In this document: piece after piece, positions 54,282-63,260 of the stretch | Position numbering within the stretch: position 1 is the stretch's first letter | How the letters are laid out: each line of letters opens with the position of its first letter | Assembly: GCF_905171765.1 (NCBI RefSeq) | Contig: NC_053389.1 | Coordinates: forward strand, 218,680,624-218,744,623 | From: Bufo bufo | Taxonomy: Eukaryota; Chordata; Amphibia; Anura; Bufonidae | DNA: 64,000 nucleotides | Direction of reading: 5' to 3' | Made by a program: the position numbers and the translations under genes | Notes under the pieces: model-generated | Databases searched by the model: none | What the model was told of the DNA's origin: nothing | The model's input: only the letters and a program-made list of their open reading frames with translations

Positions 54282-56158
54282 ATGCTTTCATGTTATGTTC
54301 TGGAGGGGCTCCCCACTCCGGTAGTGCTGGGCCTTCCCTGGTTGGTAGCGCACAATCCAGTGGTGGATTGGCAGGCCAGGGAGATATTGGAGTGGAGTGA
54401 GCAGTGCAGAGAAAATTGCTTAAATAGCAATTGCTTAGTCGCCTCCATAACTACCCTACCTACATTTATTTCGGACTTTGAGGATGTTTTTTCTGAAAAA
54501 GGTTGTCAGAAGTTACCACCTCATCGTCCTTATGATTGCCCGGTTAACCTTATTCCTGGCGCAAAATTACCCAAGACCAGGTTATATAATCTTTCGGGTC
54601 CAGAGAGACAAGCCATGAAAGATTATATCTCCGAGAGCTTGGCTAAGGGACACATCAGACCCTCTTCTTCACCCGTGGCTGCAGGCTTTTTCTTCGTTAA
54701 AAAGAAAGATGGGGGCCTGCGTCCTTGCTTAGATTTTCGCGAATTAAATCGGATAACCATCCGAGACCCATACCCTCTTCCTCTCATTCCTGACCTGTTT
54801 AACCAGATTGCGGGTGCTAGGTGGTTCTCCAAACTTGATCTTAGGGGGGCCTACAATCTGATTCGTATTAAGGAGGGGGATGAGTGGAAGACAGCGTTTA
54901 ACACCCCCGAGGGGCATTATGAAAATCTAGTTATGCCTTTCGGTCTGACCAATGCTCCTGCCGTCTTTCAACATTTCGTTAATGACATTTTTAGTCATCT
55001 AATCGGCAGGTTTGTGGTAATATACCTAGATGATATTTTAATTTATTCGTCTGATCTGAAAACACATGAGGTGCATGTCAGACAAGTACCGAAGGTCCTA
55101 CGAACGAATGAATTATATGCTAAAATTGAAAAATGTGTCTTCGCCGTTCAGGAAATACAATTCCTAGGTTATTTTTTATCTGCTTCAGGTTTCCGTATGG
55201 ATCCTAGGAAGGTCCAGGCAATTTTAGATTGGGATCTTCCTGAGAACCTCAAAGCACTACAACAGTTCTTGGGCTTCGCGAATTTCTATAGGAAATTCAT
55301 TAAAAATTATTCACTTATTGTAAAACCGCTTACTGACATGACTAGGAAGGGGACTGATTTTTCTAAATGGTCTGACGCCGCTAAAGTTGCTTTTTCCTCT
55401 CTAAAAGAGAGGTTTACCTCGGCACCTGTACTAGTCCAACCTGATGTCTCTCAGCCTTTTATTGTTGAAGTTGATGTGTCAGAGGTGGGAGTGGGGGCTG
55501 TGCTGTCTCAGGGTCCGTCTCCTGGCAAATGGCGTACTTGTGCTTTCTTTTCTAAAAAACTATCTGCAGCAGAAAAGAACTACGATATTGGCAATAGGGA
55601 ACTATTAGCTATTAAACTTGCGTTTGAGGAGTGGCGTCACTTCTTAGAGGGGGAAGTCCACCCCGTCACTGTGATTACGGACCACAAAAATCTTCTGTAC
55701 CTCGAATCAGCTAAGCTTCTCACCCCTAGACAGGCTAGGTGGTCGCTATTTTTTACCAGGTTTAACTTTGTGATTACCTATCGTCCTGGGGCAAAGAACA
55801 CCAAGGCTGATGCACTATCTCGTTGTTTCCCTGGAGGGGGTAATGTGAGTGATCTGGTGCCCATTCTTCAAAGAGGAGTGGTTGTTTCTGCGGTACACTC
55901 TGTTTTGGAGGGGAAGGTGTTAGAGGCCCAGGGGGACGCCCCGGTCTCTTGCCCCTCAGAGAAATTGTTTGTACCGTTGAACCTACATTTCGAATTATTA
56001 AAGGAACATCATAATTCGGCACTTGCTGGGCACCCGGGTAGTAAAGCAACCTTGGAGCTATTGTCTCGTCGTTTTTGGTGGCCAAGGTTGCGTCAGGATG
56101 TATTGGATTTTGTGTCTTCTTGTTCTACCTGTGCGCGCGCAAAAGTTTCACACGTCCT
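54282..56158 (+). pseudogene. RT, RNase H and integrase zinc domain, gypsy copy 2
   Basis: After the protease tail (VVLGLPWLVAHNPVVDW) comes RT with RPCLDFRELNRITIRDPYPL, motif A FSKLDLRGAYN, motif B VMPFGLTNAPAVFQHFV and catalytic VIYLDDILIYS. RNase H follows (VEVDVSEVGVGAVLSQ, ELLAIKLAFEEWRHFLEG, TDHKNLLYLES), then the integrase HHCC domain (EHHNSALAGHPGSKATL, SCSTCARAK). The frame is otherwise open. The sequence is cut just after KVSH by the Ngaro element. The missing rest of integrase resumes at 62295. Confidence 0.94.
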
Positions 56159-56371
56159 GTGCAGCTGTACTGGGGGGCGACAGCCTTTAGGGGAGGCTGC
56201 CATGATGGGTTTTGGGGAACGAGGGGACGTGGGGTAATGGAGTGTGGACGGGCGAGGTGAGGTAGGGGTTAAAATGGTGGGAAGTAGCGGCCGAGGTGGA
56301 GGGGTGGAGCTAAGGGTTTATATGGGTGGCGCCAAGGGCTATCCGGCGCCATCTTGATTTGGAAGCAAGCT
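56159..56371 (+). repeat. Ngaro split repeat A1
   Basis: 213 bp, GTGCAGCTGTACTGGGGGGC to GGAAGCAAGCT, repeated exactly in length at 61585-61797. Confidence 0.95.
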
Positions 56372-56398
56372 GTGAGCAAGGTGTCTGCGGTGCTCGGG

Positions 56399-58063
56399 AT
56401 GGAGGCCATGCTAGAAAGGCTGAGGGCGGTAGCGGAGGAGCGGGGCCCAGAGTGGCTGGAGGCGCAGGTATCTAGCCTGCTGAGTGGGGAGGCGGCGGGC
56501 ACAGCCAGCGCGCCGCCGGAGGGCAGACGGCCGCGGCGGGTACGGCCGCCGGCGCGCCTTAGCCCGAGCGAGACCCCACGGACTCGGCGCCGAATTGGGA
56601 GCCCCCCTAGGGACCCTCCGCGCCGGGGAGGAGGTAGGAGACCCTCAGCATCATCCTCTCGGCGCGGGAGGAATCCTGCAGTACGGCGGAGTCCTGTGCA
56701 GGGCAGGGGTTCCCTCCCCCTGCCTTCTCCTGCTAGCAACGTGGGATCCGGACCAGGGCCTGCGGGGTCCCCCCCCTCCAGGGGGGTGGGGAGGCCCGCG
56801 CGACGAGGGAGCGGCGCCAGTGGCAGAAGCGAGGCTGGGCGTGTGGTGTCCGGCCACAGCAGGCCCAGGCCTTTGGACTTGGAGGGTGATGTCGCGGGCC
56901 CTATGGAGAGCGGTCGTGCTGAGGAGCTGTTTGCCTCAGATTATCCATCTTACGGCGCACCCAGCAGCTTGGAGGCTGGGGTGCGGGGTTCCTGTTCCAG
57001 GGAGGTGCCATGTGACGACGTCTCTGCGCAGAGGATGGATCATCAGGATTCCGGACTCACGGCTGCGGGGTTCACAGCGCCCGGGCAGCCAGGTAGGACC
57101 ATGGGGAATGTTTTGCAGACTGTGGTAGGGGTTCAAGGTGTGGGTGTTGGGGGAGGTCAGGGAGAGTTAATTGGGGGCATTAGCCAGCTGTTAGGGAGTT
57201 TGGCGGGATGGGTGGCCGCCTTGGGGGGGTCAGGGGCGGCAGGTGTGTCTCCGTTGCCGGCGTGGGGGGGGCAGGTGGCGGCGGGCCGGGTGAGTGAGGC
57301 AGTGTCGGTGCAGACGCAGGCCGGTGGGGAGGAGGAGAGGCGCAAGGTAGATGATGCGGCGCAGGGGGAAGTTTATGTTTGTTTTGAGGGTCCCTTGGGG
57401 GCGCATTTGAAGCAAGAGGTGAAGGAAAAGGTTTGGAAGGGGGAGTATATAGAGATTTTCTCTGTGTTGCCGCTGGAACGGTTTAATCTGGATAGGGCGC
57501 GTCGTAAGGAGGGGAAGAAGGAGGAGGAGGAGAAGCGGCGGTATCGCTTGATCCCGTGCACGTTCTCAAATTGGTTGCAGGCTTTTGCGATACTGGCCAG
57601 CGTGATTGGGGAAAGGGCGCCGGAGTGTTGCTCGGCGCTATTTTGCTACATGGATGCGATCGGGGAAGCGTACCGGGTGTATGGGGGTGTAGGATGGCTC
57701 CGGTACGATGAGCAATTTCGGCAGAGAAAAGCGGTCCGCCCATCTATGAGGTGGGACCATAAGGATATTGGGTTATGGATGCGGGTAACGGCGCCGGGGC
57801 GGCAGGGGCAGTCCTTTCGGGGGGATGGGGGTCCCGGGGCGGGAACATCAGGTGCGGCAACAGCAGTGGCAAAGGGGCTGTGTTTCCTCTTCAATGAGGG
57901 AACCTGCAAATTCGGTGCCAAGTGCAAATTTAAGCACGAGTGTACCAACTGTGGGGGGGGGACATGGAGCGGCACGGTGTTTCAAGGGGGGACGGCAGCA
58001 GGGGGGGAATGGTGGAAAAGGGCAGGACGCCGGTGCGGGTGGCAGAGATGTTGCCGTTTCTAG
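56399..58063 (+). CDS. Ngaro Gag-like protein with CCCH zinc finger
   Basis: The first ATG after A1 (56399) gives 554 residues. The N-terminal third is rich in Arg, Pro and Ser. The central part holds a conserved-looking helical region (VCFEGPLGAHLKQEVKEKVW, FSNWLQAFAILASVIGERAP, YMDAIGEAYRVYGGVGWLRY). Near the C-terminus, LCFLFNEGTCKFGAKCKFKH fits a C-x7-C-x5-C-x3-H finger and is followed by HECTNCGG, the expected RNA-binding end of a Gag. It overlaps the RT frame by about 120 bases. The open frame and near-identical terminal repeats suggest it is young. Its role is particle and RNP formation, by family analogy. Confidence 0.85.
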   Translation: MEAMLERLRAVAEERGPEWLEAQVSSLLSGEAAGTASAPPEGRRPRRVRPPARLSPSETPRTRRRIGSPPRDPPRRGGGRRPSASSSRRGRNPAVRRSPVQGRGSLPLPSPASNVGSGPGPAGSPPSRGVGRPARRGSGASGRSEAGRVVSGHSRPRPLDLEGDVAGPMESGRAEELFASDYPSYGAPSSLEAGVRGSCSREVPCDDVSAQRMDHQDSGLTAAGFTAPGQPGRTMGNVLQTVVGVQGVGVGGGQGELIGGISQLLGSLAGWVAALGGSGAAGVSPLPAWGGQVAAGRVSEAVSVQTQAGGEEERRKVDDAAQGEVYVCFEGPLGAHLKQEVKEKVWKGEYIEIFSVLPLERFNLDRARRKEGKKEEEEKRRYRLIPCTFSNWLQAFAILASVIGERAPECCSALFCYMDAIGEAYRVYGGVGWLRYDEQFRQRKAVRPSMRWDHKDIGLWMRVTAPGRQGQSFRGDGGPGAGTSGAATAVAKGLCFLFNEGTCKFGAKCKFKHECTNCGGGTWSGTVFQGGTAAGGEWWKRAGRRCGWQRCCRF

Positions 58064-59277
58064 ATAGGTACCCGGATAGGGCTGCAGCGCAGTTGTTGTG
58101 GGAAGGTTTTAGTTGGGGTTTTAGGATCCCGTCGGATCCGGGGCCGGCTCCGTTCGTGGGGCGAAATTTGCGCTCGGCGGGGGATCATCCGGGGGTGGTG
58201 GCGGAAAAATTGGCAAAGGAGGTGGGATTGGGGAGGATGGATGGCCCATTTTTGGTGCCGCCTTTGCCTAATTTTAGGGTTTCACCTTTGGGGGTGGTTC
58301 CGAAGAAAGAACCGAACAAGTTTCGGTTGATTCATCACCTGTCATACCCAAAGGGGGCGTCGGTCAATGAGGGCATTGATCCCGAATTATGTTCGGTGGT
58401 CTATACCTCGTTTGATGCGGCTGTGGAGTGGGTTCGGAGGTTGGGGCCGGGGACTTTGCTGGCAAAAACGGATATCGAAGCGGCGTTTCGGCTGCTTCCG
58501 GTGCATCCAGATAGCCTGCATTTGTTGGGGTGTTTTTGGGAGGGGGGTTTTTATGTAGACAGGTGTTTGCCGATGGGTTGCTCCCTGTCCTGCGCGTACT
58601 TTGAGACGTTTAGTTGTTTCTTGGAGTGGGTGGTGAAGGAGGTGGCAGGGAGCGTGTCGGTCATCCATTATTTGCATGATTTTTTGTGTTTGGGTCCGGC
58701 GGATTCTCGGGTTTGTGCGGTGTTGCTGGCTACGTTGCAGTCAGTGTTTGCGTCTTTTGGGGTCCCTTTGGCGGAGGGTAAGACGGTGGGGCCCACTACG
58801 GAGCTTAGTTTTTTGGGGATCATGTTAGATACGGTGGCTATGGAGTGTAGGCTGCCGGAGGACAAGCTGGTGGATTTACGGGCGGTAGTGGCCGGGGCAA
58901 GCCGGTTGGTGAAGATTCGTTTGCGTGATTTGCAGTCATTGCTAGGTAAATTGAACTTTGCATGTCGGATTATGCCCATGGGGCGGATATTTTGTAGGCG
59001 GTTGGCGGCTGCGACCGCGGGGGTGACTGCTCCGCATCACTTTATTCGTTTGGGGAAGGAGTTGAGGGGGGATCTGGTGGTGTGGGCCCGGTTTTTGGAG
59101 GAGTTCAATGGGAGGGCGTTGGTTTTGGGGGATGCAGTGGATAGTGTGGATTTTGACCTTTTTTCAGATGCGGCGGGGGGGTTGGTTTTGGGGTCTATTG
59201 TAACGGGCAGTGGTGTGCGGATCGCTGGCCTTCATTGTGGGTGGAGAGGGGTTGGGTCAAGAACGTCGCGTTGTTAG
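57940..59277 (+). pseudogene. Ngaro reverse transcriptase, YxDD altered and frameshifted before RNase H
   Basis: 445 residues with no ATG-defined start that I can confirm. RT blocks in order: FLVPPLPNFRVSPLGVVPKK, FRLIHHLSYPKGASVNE, LLAKTDIEAAFRLLPVHP (motif A Asp), DRCLPMGCSLSCAYFE (motif B), then VIHYLHDFLCLG at the catalytic motif. The usual first Asp of YxDD is His here (codon CAT), which should abolish polymerase activity. FLGIMLDT and LQSLLGKLNFACR follow. The RNase H begins (DLFSDAAGG), but the frame goes wrong near 59215-59225 and ends as GLHCGWRGVG. Confidence 0.92.
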
Positions 59278-59612
59278 AATTGTTTCCCATTGTGTTGGCA
59301 TTGGAGTTGTGGGGGGACAAGTTTAGGAATAAAAAGGTGCGTTTTCATTGTGACAACTTGGGGGTGGTGCAGGCAATTAATCAGTTGTCGGCTTCATCTC
59401 CGCAGGTGGTGAAGTTGTTGCAGCATATGGTTTTGAGTTGTTTGTCATTGAATGTTTGGGCAGTGGCAGTACATGTGCCAGGTGTGTCTAATGGTATTGC
59501 GGATGCTCTTTCTCGTTCGCAGTGGGATCGTTTTCGGCAATTGGCGCCGGACGCGGATGTCGTCGGGATGGAGTGCCCGGGGTTGTTGTGGGAGATATTG
59601 GAGGTACGGTGA
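59223..59612 (+). pseudogene. Ngaro RNase H, C-terminal part in a second frame
   Basis: After the frame change it reads RWPSLWVERGWVKNVALLEL (catalytic Glu region), then VRFHCDNLGVVQAIN with the catalytic Asp, and VHVPGVSNGIADALSR, the final RNase H block. A one-base indel separates it from the RT frame. It overlaps the recombinase frame by about 90 bases. Confidence 0.9.
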
Positions 59613-60487
59613 GCAGGCTGTTTAGGGCGTCCCTGTCGGCTGGTACGTGGGCGGCGTACGATACGGCATGGGTTGCTTGGAGGGAGTGGTGTGGGATGTT
59701 GGGTATGTATGTGGATGCGGGGGAGGTTCCTTTAGTGTTGTTCCTGGGATGGAAGAAGGAGGAGGGTTGGTCAGTGGCGAGGATTAATAAGTGCATGGCG
59801 GGGCTGGCGTTTGGGTTTCGGGTACGGGGGTTGGTGGACTGTACCAAAGCTTTTGTGGTGCGTCAGGTGTTAAAGGGCTGGCGGAGGGGGTGGAGGTCGG
59901 AGGACCGGCGTCGGCCGGTGTCCTTTGATTTGTTGCTGAAGCTGGGGGTGCAGGTGGAGCTGGTTTGCAGCTCAGGGAGTGAGGTTCGCTTGTTTAAGGC
60001 TGCTTATTCGCTGGCATTTTTTGGGGCATTTCGGTTGGGGGAGCTGGTGAGTGGGAGTGTTCGCTGTGCGGGAGGTTTGCGGGACGATGATGTGGATGTG
60101 TTCCCAGATCGAGTGGTGATTCGGCTGAGGGCGTCAAAGACGGATCAGGAAGGGCGGGGTCGTTGTGTCTGTTTGTTTGCGGTTCCGGGCTGTGCTATGT
60201 GCCCGGTGGTTTGTTTGAGGGAGTATGGTGCGGGGTTACGGGAGACGGGGGCCCCTTTGCTCAGGCATGAGAATGGGGCATTTTTGTCCCGGTTTCAGTT
60301 TGTGGCTGTGTTGAAGAGGTGTTTGCGGAACCTGGGGGTGGACCCAGGGTGTTACACGGGTCACTCTTTCAGGATTGGGGCAGCCACCGAGGCTGCACGG
60401 AGGGGTGTGAGTGATGAGGTGATTCGGAGGATTGGGCGGTGGGAATCTGATAGGTTCCGGTCATACGTGAGGCTTGGGGTAGTGTGA
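59522..60487 (+). CDS. Ngaro tyrosine recombinase
   Basis: The frame is open for 321 codons from a GTG. The domain itself starts near LFRASLSAGTWAAYDTAWVA (SAM-like N-terminal core-binding part). Catalytic-domain signatures are AFFGAFRLGELVSG (first Arg), VIRLRASKTDQEGRG (Lys strand), CYTGHSFRIGAATEA (HxxR box) and DRFRSYVRLG with the nucleophile Tyr near residue 315. It would integrate circular element DNA without target duplications, matching the junctions seen here. All catalytic residues are present. Whether it is made as a fusion with RT-RNase H or from its own start is unclear. Confidence 0.92.
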   Translation: MGSFSAIGAGRGCRRDGVPGVVVGDIGGTVSRLFRASLSAGTWAAYDTAWVAWREWCGMLGMYVDAGEVPLVLFLGWKKEEGWSVARINKCMAGLAFGFRVRGLVDCTKAFVVRQVLKGWRRGWRSEDRRRPVSFDLLLKLGVQVELVCSSGSEVRLFKAAYSLAFFGAFRLGELVSGSVRCAGGLRDDDVDVFPDRVVIRLRASKTDQEGRGRCVCLFAVPGCAMCPVVCLREYGAGLRETGAPLLRHENGAFLSRFQFVAVLKRCLRNLGVDPGCYTGHSFRIGAATEAARRGVSDEVIRRIGRWESDRFRSYVRLGVV

Positions 60488-60504
60488 GGGGTGGTGGTTA
60501 GGGC

Positions 60505-61137
60505 TTGCTTTCTGATGTTGATTGTTTCTTTTGTATTTTAGGTCATTCGCCGGCGTTGGTGTGGATTATCGGCCATTCCTTTGTGTTCTGGGGGGCGATT
60601 CGGGCGGACGTGAGGCCTAACGGGCGGCAGTTGGGGATTGGCAGGGAGGTTGCGGCCGTCCGGTGGATGGGCTATAGAGGTATGTTGTGGGGCGGGGTTT
60701 TGAGGGAAGTGCATCGTTTTGTTCAGCTGGACCGTCCCCCGAATGTCTTGGTCGTGCACGCAGGTGGTAACGATTTGGGGGTGAAGCCGGTAAGAGAGTT
60801 GATAAGGGACATTAAATTTGATTTTCTGAGGTTGTGGGCCTTGTTCCCGGGGCTGGTGGTAGTGTGGTCGGATATTGTCCCAAGGAAGTGTTGGCGGGAG
60901 GCGCGTTCGGTGGAACGGATCAATAGGGCTCGTATTAAGGTGAATAGGGCGGTAGGTAAGTTTGTGGCTCGGAATGGGTCGGTGGTGGTGAGGCATTTTG
61001 ATCTGGAGTCGGGGGAGGGAGCGTATTGGAGAGCGGATGGTGTTCACCTTAATGCGGTGGGGGTGGATTTGTGGGCCCTGGGTTTGCAGGGTGGAATTGA
61101 GCGAGCATTGGTGGTGTGGAGGGGCGCGCAAGCTTGA
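60505..61137 (+). CDS. Ngaro SGNH (GDSL-like) hydrolase
   Basis: The SGNH blocks are VWIIGHSFVFWG (nucleophile Ser), LVVHAGGNDLGVK (Gly/Asn block) and WRADGVHLNAVGVDLW (catalytic Asp-His). The fold is that of lipolytic esterases, and this class of ORF is known from Ngaro elements; the substrate is unknown. No in-frame ATG precedes the GHS motif: the first is in RWMGYRGM, after it. A T-rich tract ending TTTTGTATTTTAG at 60541 sits immediately before GTCATTCG, so a spliced transcript is the likely way to supply a start. Confidence 0.88.
   Translation: MLSDVDCFFCILGHSPALVWIIGHSFVFWGAIRADVRPNGRQLGIGREVAAVRWMGYRGMLWGGVLREVHRFVQLDRPPNVLVVHAGGNDLGVKPVRELIRDIKFDFLRLWALFPGLVVVWSDIVPRKCWREARSVERINRARIKVNRAVGKFVARNGSVVVRHFDLESGEGAYWRADGVHLNAVGVDLWALGLQGGIERALVVWRGAQA
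60518..60541 (+). promoter_or_regulatory. Candidate splice acceptor ahead of the hydrolase
   Basis: A polypyrimidine-like stretch TTGTTTCTTTTGTATTTTAG ends in AG at 60540-60541. The hydrolase frame would need one base from the upstream exon (phase 1). No donor in the end of the recombinase ORF gives that phase, so the donor is probably farther upstream. Confidence 0.45.
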
Positions 61138-61162
61138 GGTAGGTGGGTCAAGTTGCGCGTCT

Positions 61163-61583
61163 GTGGCGGTAGGAGGTCCTGGAAGCTGGGCTATGACTTG
61201 GTGTCTTGTGGATGGGAGGGCCTCAATTGGTGGGGCTGGACTCCCAGGTTTCGGTAATCGGGCGGTTAAAAGGGGATACAACACTCGGGGGTCTCTGAGC
61301 TGGTGTGGTGCGGCTGGAGGCAAGTTGTACTTACCCGGGTGTTTTTGGTGCACTTGTTTTAGAGTGTAACTAGGGCTTTCAGGACCTCCTTCGTCGGGTT
61401 CATGATGGACATGTGTTTATTGTTAATGTTATGTTATGTTAATAAAAGGCTGCTGTGGCCATTTAATTCCAGTACCTGCCTCAGTGTATTTATTGGGGTA
61501 AAAAAGGGGGGTGGGGCTGGTTGAGTGTTTGGGGTGGGAAAGGGTATGTGGGACCCAAGTGGACTTCCCCAATAACCCTATCA
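61163..61583 (+). repeat. Ngaro split repeat B1
   Basis: 421 bp from GTGGCGGTAGGAGG to CCCTATCA, repeated at 61874-62294. It contains AATAAAAGG near 61440, a possible polyadenylation signal. Confidence 0.95.
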
Positions 61584-61584
61584 A

Positions 61585-61797
61585 GTGCAGCTGTACTGGG
61601 GGGCGACAGCCTTTAGGGGAGGCTGCCATGATGGGTTTTGGGGAACGAGGGGACGTGGGGTAATGGAGTGTGGACGGGCGAGGTGAGGTAGGGGTTAAAA
61701 TGGTGGGAAGTAGCGGCCGAGGTGGAGGGGTGGAGCTAAGGGTTTATATGGGTGGCGCCAAGGGCTATCCGGCGCCATCTTGATTTGGAAGCAAGCT
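61585..61797 (+). repeat. Ngaro split repeat A2
   Basis: 213 bp repeat of A1. A single base (61584) separates it from B1, forming the B1-A2 junction that resembles a closed circle. Confidence 0.95.
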
Positions 61798-61873
61798 CCC
61801 ACCCACCCTCCCTGTTTTTGGGTTTCAATATTGCTGGGTGATTTGGTGATTGAGTCTGTTTGTCACGGCAGGG

Positions 61874-62294
61874 GTGGCGGTAGGAGGTCCTGGAAGCTGG
61901 GCTATGACTTGGTGTCTTGTGGATGGGAGGGCCTCAATTGGTGGGGCTGGACTCCCAGGTTTCGGTAATCGGGCGGTTAAAAGGGGATACAACACTCGGG
62001 GGTCTCCGAGCTGGTGTGGTGCGGCTGGAGGCAAGTTGTACTTACCCGGGTGTTTTTGGTGCACTTGTTTTAGAGTGTAACTAGGGCTTTCAGGACCTCC
62101 TTCGTCGGGTTCATGATGGACATGTGTTTATTGTTAATGTTATGTTATGTTAATAAAAGGCTGCTGTGGCCATTTAATTCCAGTACCTGCCTCAGTGTAT
62201 TTATTGGGGTAAAAAAGGGGGGTGGGGCTGGTTGAGTGTTTGGGGTGGGAAAGGGTATGTGGGACCCGAGTGGACTTCCCCAATAACCCTATCA
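61874..62294 (+). repeat. Ngaro split repeat B2
   Basis: 421 bp repeat of B1 with about two substitutions (for example TCTCCGAG for TCTCTGAG). It ends at the right junction with gypsy integrase. Confidence 0.95.
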
Positions 62295-63260
62295 TGCAGG
62301 GTCTCTATTACCACTCGTCATTCCCAATAGACCATGGACACATCTGTCAATGGATTTTATCACTGACTTACCTTTGTCTGCGGGTAAAACAGTTATTTTG
62401 GTAGTAGTGGACAGGTTTAGCAAAATGGTACACTTCATTGCGTTACCCGCACTACCTAATGCTAAGACTCTTGCTCAGGTATTCGTCAGTGAAATCGTGA
62501 AGCTTCACGGGGTCCCCTCTGTTTCGGATCGGGGTACCCAGTTTATTTCTAAATTTTGGAAAGCTTTTTGTTCCCGTTTGGGGGTACACTTGTCCTTTTC
62601 CTCAGCTTTCCATCCTCAGTCGAATGGACAGACTGAGCGTACCAACCAAAACCTGGAGACATATCTAAGATGTTTTGTGTCTGAAAACCAAGAGTTGTGG
62701 TCATCATATTTACCATTAGCTGAGTTTGCCATAAATAATCGTCGTCAGGAATCCACTGGCAAGTCACCATTTCTTGGTGCATATGGTTTTCATCCCCAAT
62801 TCTGTACTTTCAAAGAGGGGGGGCTCTTCTGGGGTTCCCGAAGAGGAACGGTTTTCGTAATCTCTTTCATCGGTATGGCAGAAGGTGCAAGCTAACTTGA
62901 AAAATATGGGAGGTAAATACAAATGCATGGCTGATAAGAGACGGTCGCCAGGTCCGGACCTAGGAGTGAATGACTATGTATGGTTGTCTACTAGGAATAT
63001 TAAATTGAAGGTTCCCTCTTGGAAACTGGGTCCTAGGTTTATTGGCCCTTACAAAATTGTAGCCATCATCAACCCCGTGGCTTTTCGCCTGGAGTTACCT
63101 CAGACTTTTAAAATTCATAATGTTTTTCATAAGTCGTTACTCAAAAAATATGTTCCACCTCTAGAACCGTCACCGCTGCCACCCCCTCCTGTTGTCGTGG
63201 ATGGTAATCTAGAATTTCAGATATCCAAAATTGTTAATTCTCGTCGGGTCCGCCGCTCTC
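62295..63260 (+). pseudogene. Integrase core and start of chromodomain, gypsy copy 2
   Basis: Integrase resumes after the Ngaro insert: WTHLSMDFITDLP-type sequence, then VILVVVDRFSKMVHF (first Asp), VSDRGTQFISKFWKAF (second Asp) and NGQTERTNQNLETYL (Glu), a complete DDE triad. A poly-G indel near 62818 and a TAA near 62860 break the frame. The C-terminal domain follows in another frame (YVWLSTRNIKLKVPSWKLGP, FIGPYKIVAIINPVAFRLEL, IHNVFHKSLLKKY). LEFQISKIVNSRRVRRS is the first strand of a chromodomain, cut off by the TTAA element. The chromodomain would target heterochromatin in an intact relative. Confidence 0.93.

Larger units (their letters stand above)
56159..62294 (+). mobile_element. Ngaro-type (DIRS order) tyrosine-recombinase retrotransposon
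   Basis: Split direct repeats in the order A1 (56159-56371), genes, B1 (61163-61583), A2 (61585-61797), a 76-bp spacer, B2 (61874-62294). This arrangement and the gene set of CCCH-type Gag, RT-RNase H, tyrosine recombinase and SGNH hydrolase define Ngaro elements. A1 and A2 look identical, and B1 and B2 differ at about two positions, so insertion was recent. There is no target duplication, as expected for recombinase-mediated integration into gypsy integrase. The coding strand is markedly G- and T-rich. Confidence 0.95.
50869..63260 (+). mobile_element. Ty3/gypsy chromovirus, copy 2, with three nested insertions
   Basis: 5' LTR (50869-51520), Gag, protease, RT-RNase H, integrase and the beginning of a chromodomain on the plus strand. 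It is interrupted by a hAT-like element (51750-53270), a Ngaro element (56159-62294) and a TTAA element (from 63261). The gypsy sequence itself totals about 4.7 kb in the window. The 3' end lies beyond the right edge. It is a relative of copy 1 at 1-2840. Confidence 0.95.

Noticed and set aside
60466..60484. Splice donors GTGAGG at the end of the recombinase ORF joining it to the hydrolase
   Set aside because: Neither candidate donor gives the phase needed by the hydrolase frame.
56269..61353. Long minus-strand frames opposite the Ngaro genes (for example 60538-61353)
   Set aside because: They mirror the GC-rich, stop-poor coding strand; composition is Pro/His/Arg-rich and lacks domains.
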